IMG/VR virus record: IMGVR_UViG_3300033148_005636 | Location: 1 to 59,357 of that record | DNA from: a virus | Direction: 5' to 3' (one strand) | DNA: 59,357 nt | Part shown: piece after piece, positions 30,890 through 41,400 of the stretch | Position numbering within the stretch: position 1 is the stretch's first letter | Layout of the letters: the number at the start of each line of letters is the position of its first letter | Position numbers and translations under genes: made by a program | Notes under the pieces: generated by a model | Told to the model about the DNA's origin: nothing | The model's input: only the letters and a program-made list of their open reading frames with translations | The model's database searches: none

Positions 30890-31474
30890 TCACGGTATCT
30901 CCTCTTCCTCTGTGTACGTCTGCGCGTACCGCCGTGGTCGCTCGATCTCCACCAGCTCCGCAATCGCCTCCTCCGGCGCGAGCGGTTGCACTCGCGGCAC
31001 CGCCCTGACCCGCATCAGCCTGACCAGGTTCCAGAACAGCGCCCGCGCCACAGCCAGCGGCAGGTCGGGCATCGCGCGTCGCACCTCTCGCAGGAGCGCC
31101 CTGTCGTACTGGTACTCGCACCTCACGTCCGTGAAGTGCCTTCGCCACGTCAGGTCCTGTCGCAGCCACCAGTCGCCGACGTAGAACTGGTGCTGGGTCG
31201 GGACGTACATGGTCTGCGACTGCACCCACGGAACGAGAAACTGCACACGCCCGCCGGGCTTCTTCAGCACGCGGTAAATCTCGGACACGACGGCGTTCAC
31301 GTTGTGCAGGTGCTCCATGAAATGACTGCTGCGCACTACATCGACTGAGTTATCCGCGAGCGGAATACCATCGCGGTCGATGTCGGCGATGATGTCGGCA
31401 CCGGTGCGCTCATCACGGTCGATGCCGACCGCGCCTTTGAGCTTGTAGTGCCCGCAACCGAGGTCAACTATCAT
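30890..31474 (-). CDS. SAM-dependent methyltransferase (194 aa)
   Basis: ATG at 31474 follows GGAGG. DLGCGHYK (motif I), DIDRDGIPLADNSVD and HFMEHLHN are class I methyltransferase motifs close to those in glycan-modification clusters. It may methylate a sugar. It overlaps the glycosyltransferase gene by 11 bp. Confidence 0.8.
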   Translation of the reverse strand: MIVDLGCGHYKLKGAVGIDRDERTGADIIADIDRDGIPLADNSVDVVRSSHFMEHLHNVNAVVSEIYRVLKKPGGRVQFLVPWVQSQTMYVPTQHQFYVGDWWLRQDLTWRRHFTDVRCEYQYDRALLREVRRAMPDLPLAVARALFWNLVRLMRVRAVPRVQPLAPEEAIAELVEIERPRRYAQTYTEEEEIP

Positions 31475-32432
31475 CGCCGAGCACCTCCAGCAGGCGGGTG
31501 GCGATGACCCCGGCGGAACGCAATCGCAATGCCTCGGCCCTGCCATTCTCGCCCAAGCCACGCCGCAGGTCAGGCATGGCAATCAGGCGCGTGATGTTGC
31601 GCCCCCACTCCTCGGCATAGTAGCACAGCAGGCCGGTTTCGTCACGGCGCACAAGCTCATGATAGCACTGCGCGTCCTCGACGGCGACGGGTAGCCCCAA
31701 CGCCATCAAGCTGGCCGCCTTGTTGTCGCTCTTGCACCAGCACCAGTCGGTCTGCTCCAGCGGTATGACGCTCAGGTCGCAGGACGCCATGTGCTTGGCG
31801 ACGGTGCCGTACTCCCAAGCATGGAACTCAACCTCGCTCGGCAGCAGGGCGCGCGCGAGAGTCTCGTTTCTCTGCCCGACGCATGTTCGCGGCGGCATGG
31901 CGATGACCCACGTCAGGCGAAAGTGCTTCGCAATCTCCGGCAACGCCCACCTGATAGGCGACAGCGCAAACCAGCCGAGGTTGTCGGTGCCGCCCATCCA
32001 CGCGATCCGCACGTCGTTGCGCCTGTCGGTGTACTCGCACCGCCGCGTCAGGTAGATCGGGTCGATTGCCTCCGGCCACAGCCGCACGTTGTCGTGCAGG
32101 CGCGACAGCTTGTCGCGCAGGCGGTTCGAGCACACGAGCAGGCCGTCGTACTCCGCCAGCGTCGCGTCCGGGAAGCCCATGTACTCGCGCCCGGCCCCGA
32201 TGTAGTCATCGTTTACGTCGAGCCACAGTTCGCCCGCCCGCTGCCGCAAGCGCGTCGCCACTGCCACCGGCGCCATCCGCTGCACGATGATGGCGTCGGC
32301 GGTCTCGCCATCGGCGTACGGCCCCGCGTCAACATCGCGCCGCCGCAACTCGTCGATGATGTTCCAGCCGCGGTGCCGGGTCGTCGCACAGTTCCGGTCG
32401 CCGTTATTCCACAGCCACCATCGTATTCGCAT
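31464..32432 (-). CDS. Glycosyltransferase, GT4/GT-B type (322 aa)
   Basis: CKSDNKAASLMALGLPVAVE is the sugar-nucleotide binding end of a GT-B fold. LWLDVNDDYIG and RIAWMGGT are earlier strand motifs. It lies 29 bp inside the end of the large three-domain glycosyltransferase gene. Confidence 0.75.
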   Translation of the reverse strand: MRIRWWLWNNGDRNCATTRHRGWNIIDELRRRDVDAGPYADGETADAIIVQRMAPVAVATRLRQRAGELWLDVNDDYIGAGREYMGFPDATLAEYDGLLVCSNRLRDKLSRLHDNVRLWPEAIDPIYLTRRCEYTDRRNDVRIAWMGGTDNLGWFALSPIRWALPEIAKHFRLTWVIAMPPRTCVGQRNETLARALLPSEVEFHAWEYGTVAKHMASCDLSVIPLEQTDWCWCKSDNKAASLMALGLPVAVEDAQCYHELVRRDETGLLCYYAEEWGRNITRLIAMPDLRRGLGENGRAEALRLRSAGVIATRLLEVLGDDS

Positions 32433-35031
32433 CTATCTCCGCCCACTCGCGCTCCAGAATGGCGTCAAACTCGGCGAGGTAGCGCTCCCACGTCCTGCGC
32501 TGGATCAGCCGCAATGCGCTCAGCGCAATGCGTTCGCGCTCGCGCGGATTGTCGAGCAGGTAGCCCACGGCCTCCACGATGGCATTGCTATCGCGCGGCG
32601 GCACGAACATCACGTCCCTGCCGTGCGTCGCGTAATCCTCCACGCCCGTCGGCGTCGTCACCACCGGCGTTCCGCACGCCATCGCCTCGCGCACAGTGCG
32701 CGGCGAGCCCTCGATGATGCTGGGCAGCACGAACACGGTCGCCTGCGAGTACAGTTGCGCCACCTCGTGCTCATCATACGTCTGGTGATGGCGCACGGGG
32801 CACGGCAACGAAGGCGGCGGGTAGCCAAGCCAGTCCACGCTGAGCGTCGGATAGCGCCGGGCAAGCTCCTCCAGCGCCGGAAGCAGGTACTCGTGGCCGC
32901 CATACCATGTTGGGACGCTCTTCGTGATGACGAACAAGCGCGGGGCCTGTTCGCCGAGGCGGCCCGACGGCATGTCGGCCCTCGGCGAGAACGTAATCGT
33001 GTCGATGCCCGGCGTCAGCCTGCCGACGATGTTCATGCCGTACTTCTCGGCGAACTCCGACATGTGCTCGGCGATGATAATGTCGCGGAAGCCGTCGAGT
33101 TCAAAGGCCTGCCGCCACTCGTCGTAATACGCTTCGCCGCGCACCCACTCCGGCTCGTCGGATTGCACGAGGCCGAGTCTGAGCCCGCAACTGATCTCCC
33201 GCGCCTTCGGTCGCGTCGTCACGAACGTCGCCATCGCTATATCGTAATGCGGGCGCGTCCGGCCCCAGGGCACCACCGAGAACTCGTCCCACATATCGGC
33301 GTTTTCGCCGGTCATCAGCGCGATCTCCACGAACCATCCGCGCTGCTGCAGGTGTTGCGCAATGCACCGGATGGCCTTCTCGCCGCCACTGCGCCCGCCT
33401 CTACCGCAGACGATGCAGAACGTGCGCTGGCCGCGTTCCGGCTTGCGCTCCAACTCCATCGGCACGTGACGCGACGGCATACGTATCGGTTGCCGCTGCT
33501 GCCCGCAGTCCTGGAGCACGAGCCGGTACAGCTCCTCATAGCGCGCCGCCTGCGCCTGAAGTGTCCAGCGTTCCCACGGAAGTTCGCCTCCGCGTTGCCC
33601 GACCTGCCCAATCATCGCCGCCGCGACGAGTTCGGCGTCGCGTTCCGACAGAAGTATCGCGTCGTGCGGCACTACCTGCGAGGTGCCGCCCACGTCCGTC
33701 GCCACAATCGGCGTCCGGCACCGCGCGGCTTCGCGCAATGCCAGCGGCGTCGCCTCGTTTGTGCTCGTGCTTGCCACCACGTCCGCCGCGCACATCAGGC
33801 GTATCACGCGCTCCAGCGGCACGTTGTTCTCAGTGCGCACGTCGATTCCCGCGGCCTGCAACTCGGCAACGCGCTCCTGATAGTCATCCCACTCGCGGTG
33901 CCACTCGGCGGGGCCGATGGCGTAGAACGCCGCGCCGGGCACCCGTTGCGCCACGCGCTCGACCGCATCGAGGTAGAGCCGCCAGCCCTTCACCTCCTCG
34001 GCCTTCGTGACGCTCAGGAACACCGGCTCCACGGCTGACAGGCCCTCCGCGACACGCGCCTCGTGCCTCGGCATCCGCGCGGCGTCGATGATGTTCCAGT
34101 CGAGGCCCGATGCAATCTCGATCTGTTCCGGCGCGTAGAAGTCGGCCTCGTGCGGCGCGATGTGATACGGCACCACGCTCCATGCGTCGGTGCGGTAGTA
34201 GCGGATACCGTAGGTGTGCGATGTGACCACGAGCCGCCCCGACTTCTCCAGCGCCTCCAGCACGCCCCACTCGTGGCCCCAATAGTGCAGGTTGACAATG
34301 TCGGCCCGCGCCGCCGCCGCCGGAAAGACCTGCCGCAGTTGCGCTTCGCCGCCGACGACCGTGACGCGTACCCCGGCGGCCTCCAGTTCATCGGCCAGAG
34401 GCCCGCCGCGTATCGCCAGCACCTCTGTCGCGAACTCGTCGCGGTCCACGCTGAGACAGAGGTTGCGCACGGTCCGCTGCGCACCCTGCCGCGTCAGATC
34501 GCCCACGACGCGCAGGATGCGTGTCTGCTGCTCGCGCGCGGCGACGGCTTCCGGCTCGTCAGCACCCCACCGGAGCACGCGCGTCACCGCCGCGCAATCG
34601 GCCAGTATGTCGGCATTGCCGCGCTGGCCCCGGTTGCGGCCTGCGTACATCACCGCCTGTAGCAATGCCCGCCGCACCACAACGCCCGCAATGTAGAGGC
34701 CATAGCGCACCGCTTCGGCGAACCTCGCGGGCGCATACCCCCCCACCTCGCGCGCAATCCAGCACACGCCCACGTCCGGTCGATTGTCAAGGTGCGCAAC
34801 AACCGCCTCCGGGGCCACGCCGCAGTCGTCATCGACGAGCGCGACGTAATCGCTTGCCGTGCCGCTCAGGATGCGGTCGCGCCAGACCAGCGCGTCGCAG
34901 TCCCGCGCGGGCGGCACTATCGCGAGGCGCGGCGGCAGACCGTGCAGCAGCGGCAACTGCGGCGGCATATCCGGCGTCGCGCCCGCGCGTCCGCGCCGCC
35001 TGCGCGTCGCCACCAGCCTTGTGTCTGTCAT
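32404..35031 (-). CDS. Three-domain glycosyltransferase (GT2-like fragment + GT4 + GT4, 875 aa)
   Basis: ATG at 35031 follows GGGGAGAG. Residues 40-170 look GT-A like (DYVALVDDDCG with Asp67-69). Residues about 170-525 form one GT-B domain (STNEATPLALREAARCRTPI) and about 545-870 a second (SIIEGSPRTVREAMACGTPV). The two EX7E-type sites are intact; the GT-A part seems short. It could build a short glycan on a virion protein or host surface. It is the first gene of the sugar cassette after the baseplate genes. Confidence 0.8.
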   Translation of the reverse strand: MTDTRLVATRRRRGRAGATPDMPPQLPLLHGLPPRLAIVPPARDCDALVWRDRILSGTASDYVALVDDDCGVAPEAVVAHLDNRPDVGVCWIAREVGGYAPARFAEAVRYGLYIAGVVVRRALLQAVMYAGRNRGQRGNADILADCAAVTRVLRWGADEPEAVAAREQQTRILRVVGDLTRQGAQRTVRNLCLSVDRDEFATEVLAIRGGPLADELEAAGVRVTVVGGEAQLRQVFPAAAARADIVNLHYWGHEWGVLEALEKSGRLVVTSHTYGIRYYRTDAWSVVPYHIAPHEADFYAPEQIEIASGLDWNIIDAARMPRHEARVAEGLSAVEPVFLSVTKAEEVKGWRLYLDAVERVAQRVPGAAFYAIGPAEWHREWDDYQERVAELQAAGIDVRTENNVPLERVIRLMCAADVVASTSTNEATPLALREAARCRTPIVATDVGGTSQVVPHDAILLSERDAELVAAAMIGQVGQRGGELPWERWTLQAQAARYEELYRLVLQDCGQQRQPIRMPSRHVPMELERKPERGQRTFCIVCGRGGRSGGEKAIRCIAQHLQQRGWFVEIALMTGENADMWDEFSVVPWGRTRPHYDIAMATFVTTRPKAREISCGLRLGLVQSDEPEWVRGEAYYDEWRQAFELDGFRDIIIAEHMSEFAEKYGMNIVGRLTPGIDTITFSPRADMPSGRLGEQAPRLFVITKSVPTWYGGHEYLLPALEELARRYPTLSVDWLGYPPPSLPCPVRHHQTYDEHEVAQLYSQATVFVLPSIIEGSPRTVREAMACGTPVVTTPTGVEDYATHGRDVMFVPPRDSNAIVEAVGYLLDNPRERERIALSALRLIQRRTWERYLAEFDAILEREWAEIDANTMVAVE

Positions 35032-35046
35032 GCTCTCTCTCCCCGC

Positions 35047-35814
35047 CTACTCTACGTAACCGACGCGCTCCCACGACACCCGCACGTAATCAGGGTCGAG
35101 GTAGCCTGTCTCGCCATACGACGGATAGCCGTAGCCGTAACCCGCCGCCCAATTGTTCCAGATATGCAGCCGGAACTTGCCGCCGTCGAGCACCTGCGCC
35201 CACGCGTAGACGTGCGGGTCGGCGTAGGTAATGCGCACGGTGCTGGGCCGCTGAGTGGAGAACGTTATCGTGGAGGAGTGGTCAACCTCATAGATGTTCT
35301 CGGTGGCGACGGCCACCGTAGTGTTGACGGCGCCGCTGACCGTGCGCGTGCGCAGAGGAGCCAGTCGGTCGCGCGGGTAGCCGCTGGGGTTGTCATCGAC
35401 CGCCGTGATATTGCCGCCTGCGGACACCGTCACGCTTCCGATGCGCACCGTGCCAGACGGGTTGCTCGCGCTCAGGCTCGCCGTGAACTGCACGGTGCGG
35501 CTGTCGGTGTGCGAGGTTGAGTCAGTCTCGGCGTAGATGTAGTTCGTGGCGCCGCTCGTGAGCCCGGTCAGGTCCGTCGTGGTCGTGGTCTTGACCATGC
35601 AGCCGTTCACGAGGCCGATGCCGGAACTAACCGTAGCCGTGGAGGTGCCGACGCCGCCGAGGGTCCAGCCGCTCAGTACGCCGCCCACCGCAACCTCCTT
35701 CAGGAAGTTGCCCAGCGGCGACGACAGCAGATACGCTATCTGTTGCGCCCAAGTGCTGGTGGCGTAATCGTCCGCGCCAATTAGCGTTATGTCATAGTTG
35801 GTGGTCGAGGCCAT
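35047..35814 (-). CDS. Tail/baseplate structural protein (255 aa)
   Basis: Thr/Ser/Gly-rich beta protein: SSPLGNFLKEVAVGGVLSGW, then IGLVNGCMV and a strand-rich end. The pattern fits baseplate or upper-fibre proteins. The C-terminal third (NNWAAGYGYGYPSYGETG) is aromatic and Gly-rich. Confidence 0.6.
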   Translation of the reverse strand: MASTTNYDITLIGADDYATSTWAQQIAYLLSSPLGNFLKEVAVGGVLSGWTLGGVGTSTATVSSGIGLVNGCMVKTTTTTDLTGLTSGATNYIYAETDSTSHTDSRTVQFTASLSASNPSGTVRIGSVTVSAGGNITAVDDNPSGYPRDRLAPLRTRTVSGAVNTTVAVATENIYEVDHSSTITFSTQRPSTVRITYADPHVYAWAQVLDGGKFRLHIWNNWAAGYGYGYPSYGETGYLDPDYVRVSWERVGYVE

Positions 35815-35823
35815 AATTCACCC

Positions 35824-36024
35824 CTATCCCGGCAGAGGATACGGATGCTTGTCCATCGTGATGTTCGGGTTATCGAGTTGCCACCAGATTTTGCCGTCAC
35901 TTCCGGGGTTAGCGATTGCTACCGACGCGCCTCGCGTCCGCCATCCCGGCCCCTCATACAGCGTCGCCGCGCCGCGCCGGTCCGGACGACTGCGCTCGTC
36001 GGCCACGCGCTTCTCGTAATCCAT
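35824..36024 (-). CDS. Hypothetical small protein (66 aa)
   Basis: ATG at 36024 directly after the upstream TGA; the ribosome site is weak. Basic N-terminus, then SDGKIWWQLDNPNITMD. Expressed likely by coupling with the upstream gene. No family recognised. Confidence 0.45.
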   Translation of the reverse strand: MDYEKRVADERSRPDRRGAATLYEGPGWRTRGASVAIANPGSDGKIWWQLDNPNITMDKHPYPLPG

Positions 36025-38472
36025 TCACGCCACGGTCCCTATCACGCGGCACTTGATGCGCACGTACGTCACCCGGTCGCGCACGATAGGCAGGCTGATC
36101 TGCGCCACGCGCGCCTTCACGTTGTGCAGCCCCACGCGCTCGCCGCCCTTGACGCTGACCACGTAGCCGCGCAGCAGCGAGCCGTCGGCGATGACTGTCC
36201 CGGTGAACCACCTGGGCAGCAGCGTGAGCTTGTTCTTGAGTTCCATCCCGCGCCGCGCCACCTGCCCCGCCGTCTTGAGTTCCGGGCTGGTCTCGACGTG
36301 ATCGACTACCCAGCCGCCCGCGTAGTTGCTGGCCGCCGGGGTGTTGATGCTGTCGTAATCCCACGCCACGTAATGCAGCGGCTTGCCGTCCTCGTCCTCG
36401 CCCATCACGTCAACCCAGTTCGCGAACACCTCGTCGTCGAGCGTCTGATAGTAGGCGCGCACCTGCGTCATCTGGCCGAGGGCGGTCGGGTCCGTGGCGT
36501 CCTCAGGGTTGCAGAAGAGTTCGAGGTCGATGCCGCTGGCATTGCGGGCGAGGTCGGCGGCCAGACACGCGCTCGACAGCCAGCCGTTGTCCTGATGTTG
36601 CAGCCAATCCGAGGATGTGCGCGCCGTGCCACAGTACTTACAGCCGGTCACGATCTGCCCGCGCTCCGCCCAGATTGCGCCGCCGGGCGAACCATGCTCC
36701 ACGACCTGCCGCAGGTATTCGCCCAGGCGCCGCCCGCGTTCCGGTTGCCATGCCGGTTCTTCGGGCCTTCCGACGGCCAGCGACAGGCCCGTATCCTCAA
36801 GGTCCTGCCATGCGTCCCCGATGCGCGCGACGCCGAGGATGTGCCGGACGTAATCGCGCACATTCCAGCCATCGCCTACGGGTATCTGGCCCTTCACCCG
36901 CTGCAGGTTGAGTATCGCCATGAGGTCGAGGCCGGGCAACTCTGCGAAGTGGCCTTCGAGTTCGGGCTCCAGCGCCCACACGTATTCCAGCAGGCTCGTC
37001 ACCGTGCCCGCCTCGTCAGTCCATTGCGCCGGGTACAGCGCCTTCGGATACTCCGCGTAGTAGCCCCTCCAGCGGTGGTTCACAATGCGGAAGCCGCGCA
37101 GCAGGCCGATGTCCTTCGCCCAGTAGCTGTTCTCCGGGCGGTTGTGTACACGGATGCGCGCCTCGACGGCCTCAAAGTCCTCGCCGAAGTCTACGGCGAT
37201 GCTGTGCACCCTGTCCGTCACTGTCTCGCTGACCGCGGGCTCCCCGTTGTCCGTCAGCACCGCCATGCGGTCAAGCCGCACGGCCATGATCCCCGGCGAC
37301 GTGTAGCTCTTGACCGTGACCTCGCTCCCGCCATGCGTGAACGTGCTGGTGTGCTCATAGGGCGACAGGTGGAGTCGCCATCGGCAATGCAGGTCGGGCA
37401 GGCCGTTCGTGCCGTGGTCGGGCACCGAGACATACGCGGCACCGGCGTCATACTCGGCGGTCTCATATGCGCACCGCGTCGTGCTCCCGTAGCCGTCCGC
37501 CCCCACCGAATAGCCCCAGCCGTAGATGTTCAGCCGGTACTTGAGTTCGCCCTCGTCGTAGTAGCTTGCGTCGGCGTCGCCATAGTCTACGCCAACCCAG
37601 AAGTCCTCGCCGGTCACCCACGCGCTTGTCATGTAGAGGGGCTGAGCCAGCACCGACAGTTCGCCGGGGTAATGCCGAATGCGTATCGGCGCCGAGTCAA
37701 CCCAGACCCAATCGTCAACATGCTCGCCCGCGCGATACCACGCATAGTTGTCGCCCGCGCCATCGCCCATGATGGAAACCCCGAGTGCGCCGCGCACGAC
37801 GGAGATCATCAGGATGATCTCCTGCTCCTCGCCTTCCGCGCCTTCCGGGATGTGGTGGCTCCCGTGTGTCCAGTCGCGCTGGACCCATTGCCCGCCGACG
37901 AGTTCGTACCATGTGGCCGCGTCGCCATACGGCAACTGCAGCGCCCAGCCCTTGCCGTCCGCCTCGCCGATGTGCACCTCGGTGAACGGCTCGACGCTGC
38001 ACTCTTCCGGGCGGCCCGGACGGCGAATGCCCACGAGGATGAACGGGTTCGGCGCAAGCGTGTACTTGCTGACCCATTCGCTCGCTACGTAATCCGCCGC
38101 GTCCGCACGCTTCATGTTCCGCTGGCGAGTCCACGTCAGGCCCCACCGCTTGCCGGTCTCCTCGACGAGATCAACATCGCCAGCGGGCGACACATTCCAG
38201 TAGTTGCCTGCAGTCGCGGTGCTCACGTAGGGCCGGCAAATGAACGTGTTGAGGTCGCTTGCGATGAACTGCGCCGTTGGCAGGTTCTCGTTGTCGCCGT
38301 AACCGATGACGGTCGGCCCCGCGGCTGCGGTCGAGATCGTGCAGCCGTCATGCACGTCGCGCATGGCGTCGTGGCGCGCGAACGGGTAGTTGTTCGGCGC
38401 GATGGAGTAGCGCCCCCGATGCTCCATCATCTGCACGTCCGCCGTCACGATCTGCCGCAGGTAGGTGCTCAT
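36025..38472 (-). CDS. Large tail-tip/baseplate protein (815 aa)
   Basis: Position after tape measure and another large protein, and the strand-rich character, suggest a tail-tip hub or baseplate component. The first 400 residues look like repeated beta-sandwiches rich in Trp and Tyr. A central Cys pair (GCKYCG) could hold metal. The C-terminal 100 residues (LLPRWFTGTVIADGSLLRGY) resemble hub proteins. Family not firmly recognised. Confidence 0.6.
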   Translation of the reverse strand: MSTYLRQIVTADVQMMEHRGRYSIAPNNYPFARHDAMRDVHDGCTISTAAAGPTVIGYGDNENLPTAQFIASDLNTFICRPYVSTATAGNYWNVSPAGDVDLVEETGKRWGLTWTRQRNMKRADAADYVASEWVSKYTLAPNPFILVGIRRPGRPEECSVEPFTEVHIGEADGKGWALQLPYGDAATWYELVGGQWVQRDWTHGSHHIPEGAEGEEQEIILMISVVRGALGVSIMGDGAGDNYAWYRAGEHVDDWVWVDSAPIRIRHYPGELSVLAQPLYMTSAWVTGEDFWVGVDYGDADASYYDEGELKYRLNIYGWGYSVGADGYGSTTRCAYETAEYDAGAAYVSVPDHGTNGLPDLHCRWRLHLSPYEHTSTFTHGGSEVTVKSYTSPGIMAVRLDRMAVLTDNGEPAVSETVTDRVHSIAVDFGEDFEAVEARIRVHNRPENSYWAKDIGLLRGFRIVNHRWRGYYAEYPKALYPAQWTDEAGTVTSLLEYVWALEPELEGHFAELPGLDLMAILNLQRVKGQIPVGDGWNVRDYVRHILGVARIGDAWQDLEDTGLSLAVGRPEEPAWQPERGRRLGEYLRQVVEHGSPGGAIWAERGQIVTGCKYCGTARTSSDWLQHQDNGWLSSACLAADLARNASGIDLELFCNPEDATDPTALGQMTQVRAYYQTLDDEVFANWVDVMGEDEDGKPLHYVAWDYDSINTPAASNYAGGWVVDHVETSPELKTAGQVARRGMELKNKLTLLPRWFTGTVIADGSLLRGYVVSVKGGERVGLHNVKARVAQISLPIVRDRVTYVRIKCRVIGTVA

Positions 38473-38476
38473 GCCA

Positions 38477-41400
38477 TCACGTCACCGCCATCGTCTCTGC
38501 CAGCGTCCATTCGCGCCCGTCGCGCCAGCTTTCGTATAGCTTGATCTGGCCGCCTTGCGGCACGGCCATGACCACGGCCCGCGCCGACCCCATCTTCACC
38601 ACCGGCGGGCGTTGCGCGTCGCACGAGGCCACGGTCACGCGGCCCTCCGCGTAGCTCTCGAAATCGTCCGCGTGCCGGATGCGCACAATCGCGTTGCCCG
38701 TGCGTGGCTCATAGCCGCTGATGTACAGCCGCAGGCCGTCATCCCACACGGTCGGGTAGAGCCAGTCGGTCTCGCTGAACGCCTGTTGCCAACTGCCTGC
38801 CTGTCCGTCCTCCCACGAGACCCAGAACGTGGTATCCTCGCCGCTCGACGTGCTCGCGAGCAGATAGCCGTAATCGCGCGACTTGATCAGCGTAGCGGGC
38901 TTCTCGTCGGAGGGCGCAATGTTCACCGTCTCGACGATGCCCTCCTTGTAGATGGTCAGCACCTGATAGCCGCCCGAGTAGCCGATGACGTAGAGCCTGT
39001 CGCCGACGACGCGCGACAACGGATACTTCAGGGCGCCCAGCGAGGCGCTGCTATCCTCCCACTCATTGTTGTCACTTCGCGCCTGCGTCGCAAGCGCCTC
39101 CTCCTGACCGTGCAAGAGGTAGATGCGCCAGAGGCGGCGGTCGTAGCCTATCGTCGGCGCGTCAGCTTCGTACCCTGTCTTCTGTTCGCTCGCCCAGTTC
39201 TTATCCCCGAACATCTTGTAGCGCCACCGCGCCTTGCCGTCCGACCCCGCATAGGTCAGATACAGCCGCGAATGCACGCCCTCCACCAGGTGCGGCCATA
39301 GCGCGCGCAGCACCGACGCGGTGACGTAGCTATACTCGCGCGCCCGCACGTAGAGCCCGCTCGTCGAGCCCACGCGGTATTGCCAGAAGGCCTGCGATGG
39401 CGTGTAGGTGCGCGTGACTTCCAGATTGCCGCTCTTCCAGTAGCCTGCGGCGTTGCTCGTGATCTGCTCGACCGTCTCCCACGCGCTGCCGGTATAGCGG
39501 TCGACGTTCGGCCCGTCCGTAGTTCGCCGCAGGGTTGCACCGCTGACAAGTTGCCCGTGCAGCGCGCCGCCGATGATCTTGTCCGGCCAGAGCTTGTACT
39601 TGATGCCGCGCACTATCTGCCAACTGCCACAGCGGAGGGCCACGTTCAGGGAGCCGCTGTCGGCAGATTGCAGCAGCGGCGTCCCCGCGTCGAGCGGCGC
39701 GCAGATGTCAAATGCGTACCCGTTCGTCAGGCGCGCGCTCTCTTCGTCGAGCGTCTTGGTGTCGAGCAGCGCCGAGTTCAGGCTTGCGTCCCACGCGTCG
39801 CATACGCTGTTGATGCGACTTGCCTGCTGCCCCAGTGAGTAGGCGACGGTGAAGTCGAGGCCGCTCGTCGCGCCGACGCGATAGTCAAACGTGCGCACCG
39901 TGCTGGTCTCGTGCACGTTGTCGTGACCGCCGTTATCCTCCGTGGTATCCATGAGCGCCGTGTGGCACACAGAGTCAACCGCCGCTGAGAGGCCGCCGTC
40001 GCGGTAGTCCGGCCCCTCGAATGCCTTGACCACGGTGTGCGTCGTGATGTCCTCGCTCGGGTCCAGCGCCCACCCCGGCTCCTCCAGCCGCCACGTGCCG
40101 TTGACAAAGCCACTTATCGCAATCTGCGTCACCTGTTCGAGGTCGGGTTCACCGCCCTCCTCGGGCGCGGCCAGATAGACGTACACTTCGCCGTCGGCGC
40201 TCCTGTAATCGACGCTGTAGGTCGCGGTGTGCTGTTGCGAGGTATGCACGCATTCGGTCTGTCGCGTGCTGTCGGTGTGGTGATTGTCCGTGTAGCTGTG
40301 TGTGAGGTAGGTCAGCGTGACGGTCAGCGTGCTGTCCGCGCCTTCGGGGAACGGCAATCGCAGACACGGCCAGCCGCGCCCGCAATACCGCGCCTCGGCA
40401 GGCTCTGACCACGTGCCGCCCGATTGGTCAGCCTCTCCATCGTACTCGCGCCACTTGTCCGCGCGATGGTAGAATGCAATGTCGGGGATGCCCGGCATAC
40501 CGTCGGGGAAGTTCTCGTCAGGCACCGCGTCGAGCCTTGAGCCGTAGTTGCTCGGGAAGGTCAGCGTCAGCGAGCCATTGCCCGTGACCGTGAAGTCGCC
40601 GCCCGCGTTCGGGCTGCTCACGCCGCCGCTCCCGCTCCAGTCGGTGTGGTCCAGCGCAGGTTCGGGGCCGTACACGCCGCGCGCCGTCGGGTGGCTGATG
40701 TTGATACCGCCGTCCCAATCCGGGTTGGCGTCGCAGGTCGTTGCGTCGAGGCCGGGCACCCGCAACTCGATGGTCAGGTCATCGGTTTCGTGCCCGTAGG
40801 TCGCGACGTAGTGTTCCACGCTCTCCTCGGTCAGGCCGAAGCTGAGGACGTTGGATGTCAGCAGGCGATAGCTGTCGTCCGGGTCGCGATAGTCGAGCCC
40901 GGTGACTGTCGGCGGGTCGATGTAGCTCCCGAGGTCGCGCAGTTGCTTGACGGTCGGGTACACCTTGTCGCCCGGCGAGGCGCTGCCCGTAGTCTGTCCG
41001 TCGGGCGTGGTGCTCCAACCCAGGCTCGCCGCGCAGTGATTGCTCGCCTGAAGCGGCCCGTCTATGCACAGGTTCTCGGCAAGGGCCCCGTCTCGGTCCC
41101 AGACGCCGAAGTCCTCAAAGTCGAGAATGTAGGGCGGCTGCACAGTTGCCGTGTGGCTGTCGTTGAGCGCGCCGACCGTCTCGTCCATCAGTACTTCGAC
41201 GCCGTCCGCAACACCCTCCCAGCGCCACGCGCCCAGATCACGGAAGAAGCGCGAGAGGTCGGTGCACACACCGTCCCACTCAAGCTCCAGTGCCGCGTAC
41301 TTTATCCCCGCGTTCCCCTTGTGCTGCTCGACGGCGAACTCCACCGCACTGATCGCCGTGACCTGCGGGTCCCACTCCTCGTACGTCGCGTCCCACGTCT

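Noticed and set aside
35845-38544. Long plus-strand open frame of 899 codons (and others at 32287-34038, 47933-49768, 50107-52536)
   Set aside because: They lie opposite strong minus-strand genes in GC-rich DNA, are rich in Arg/His/Pro, and have no ribosome site or recognisable domain; they are shadows.
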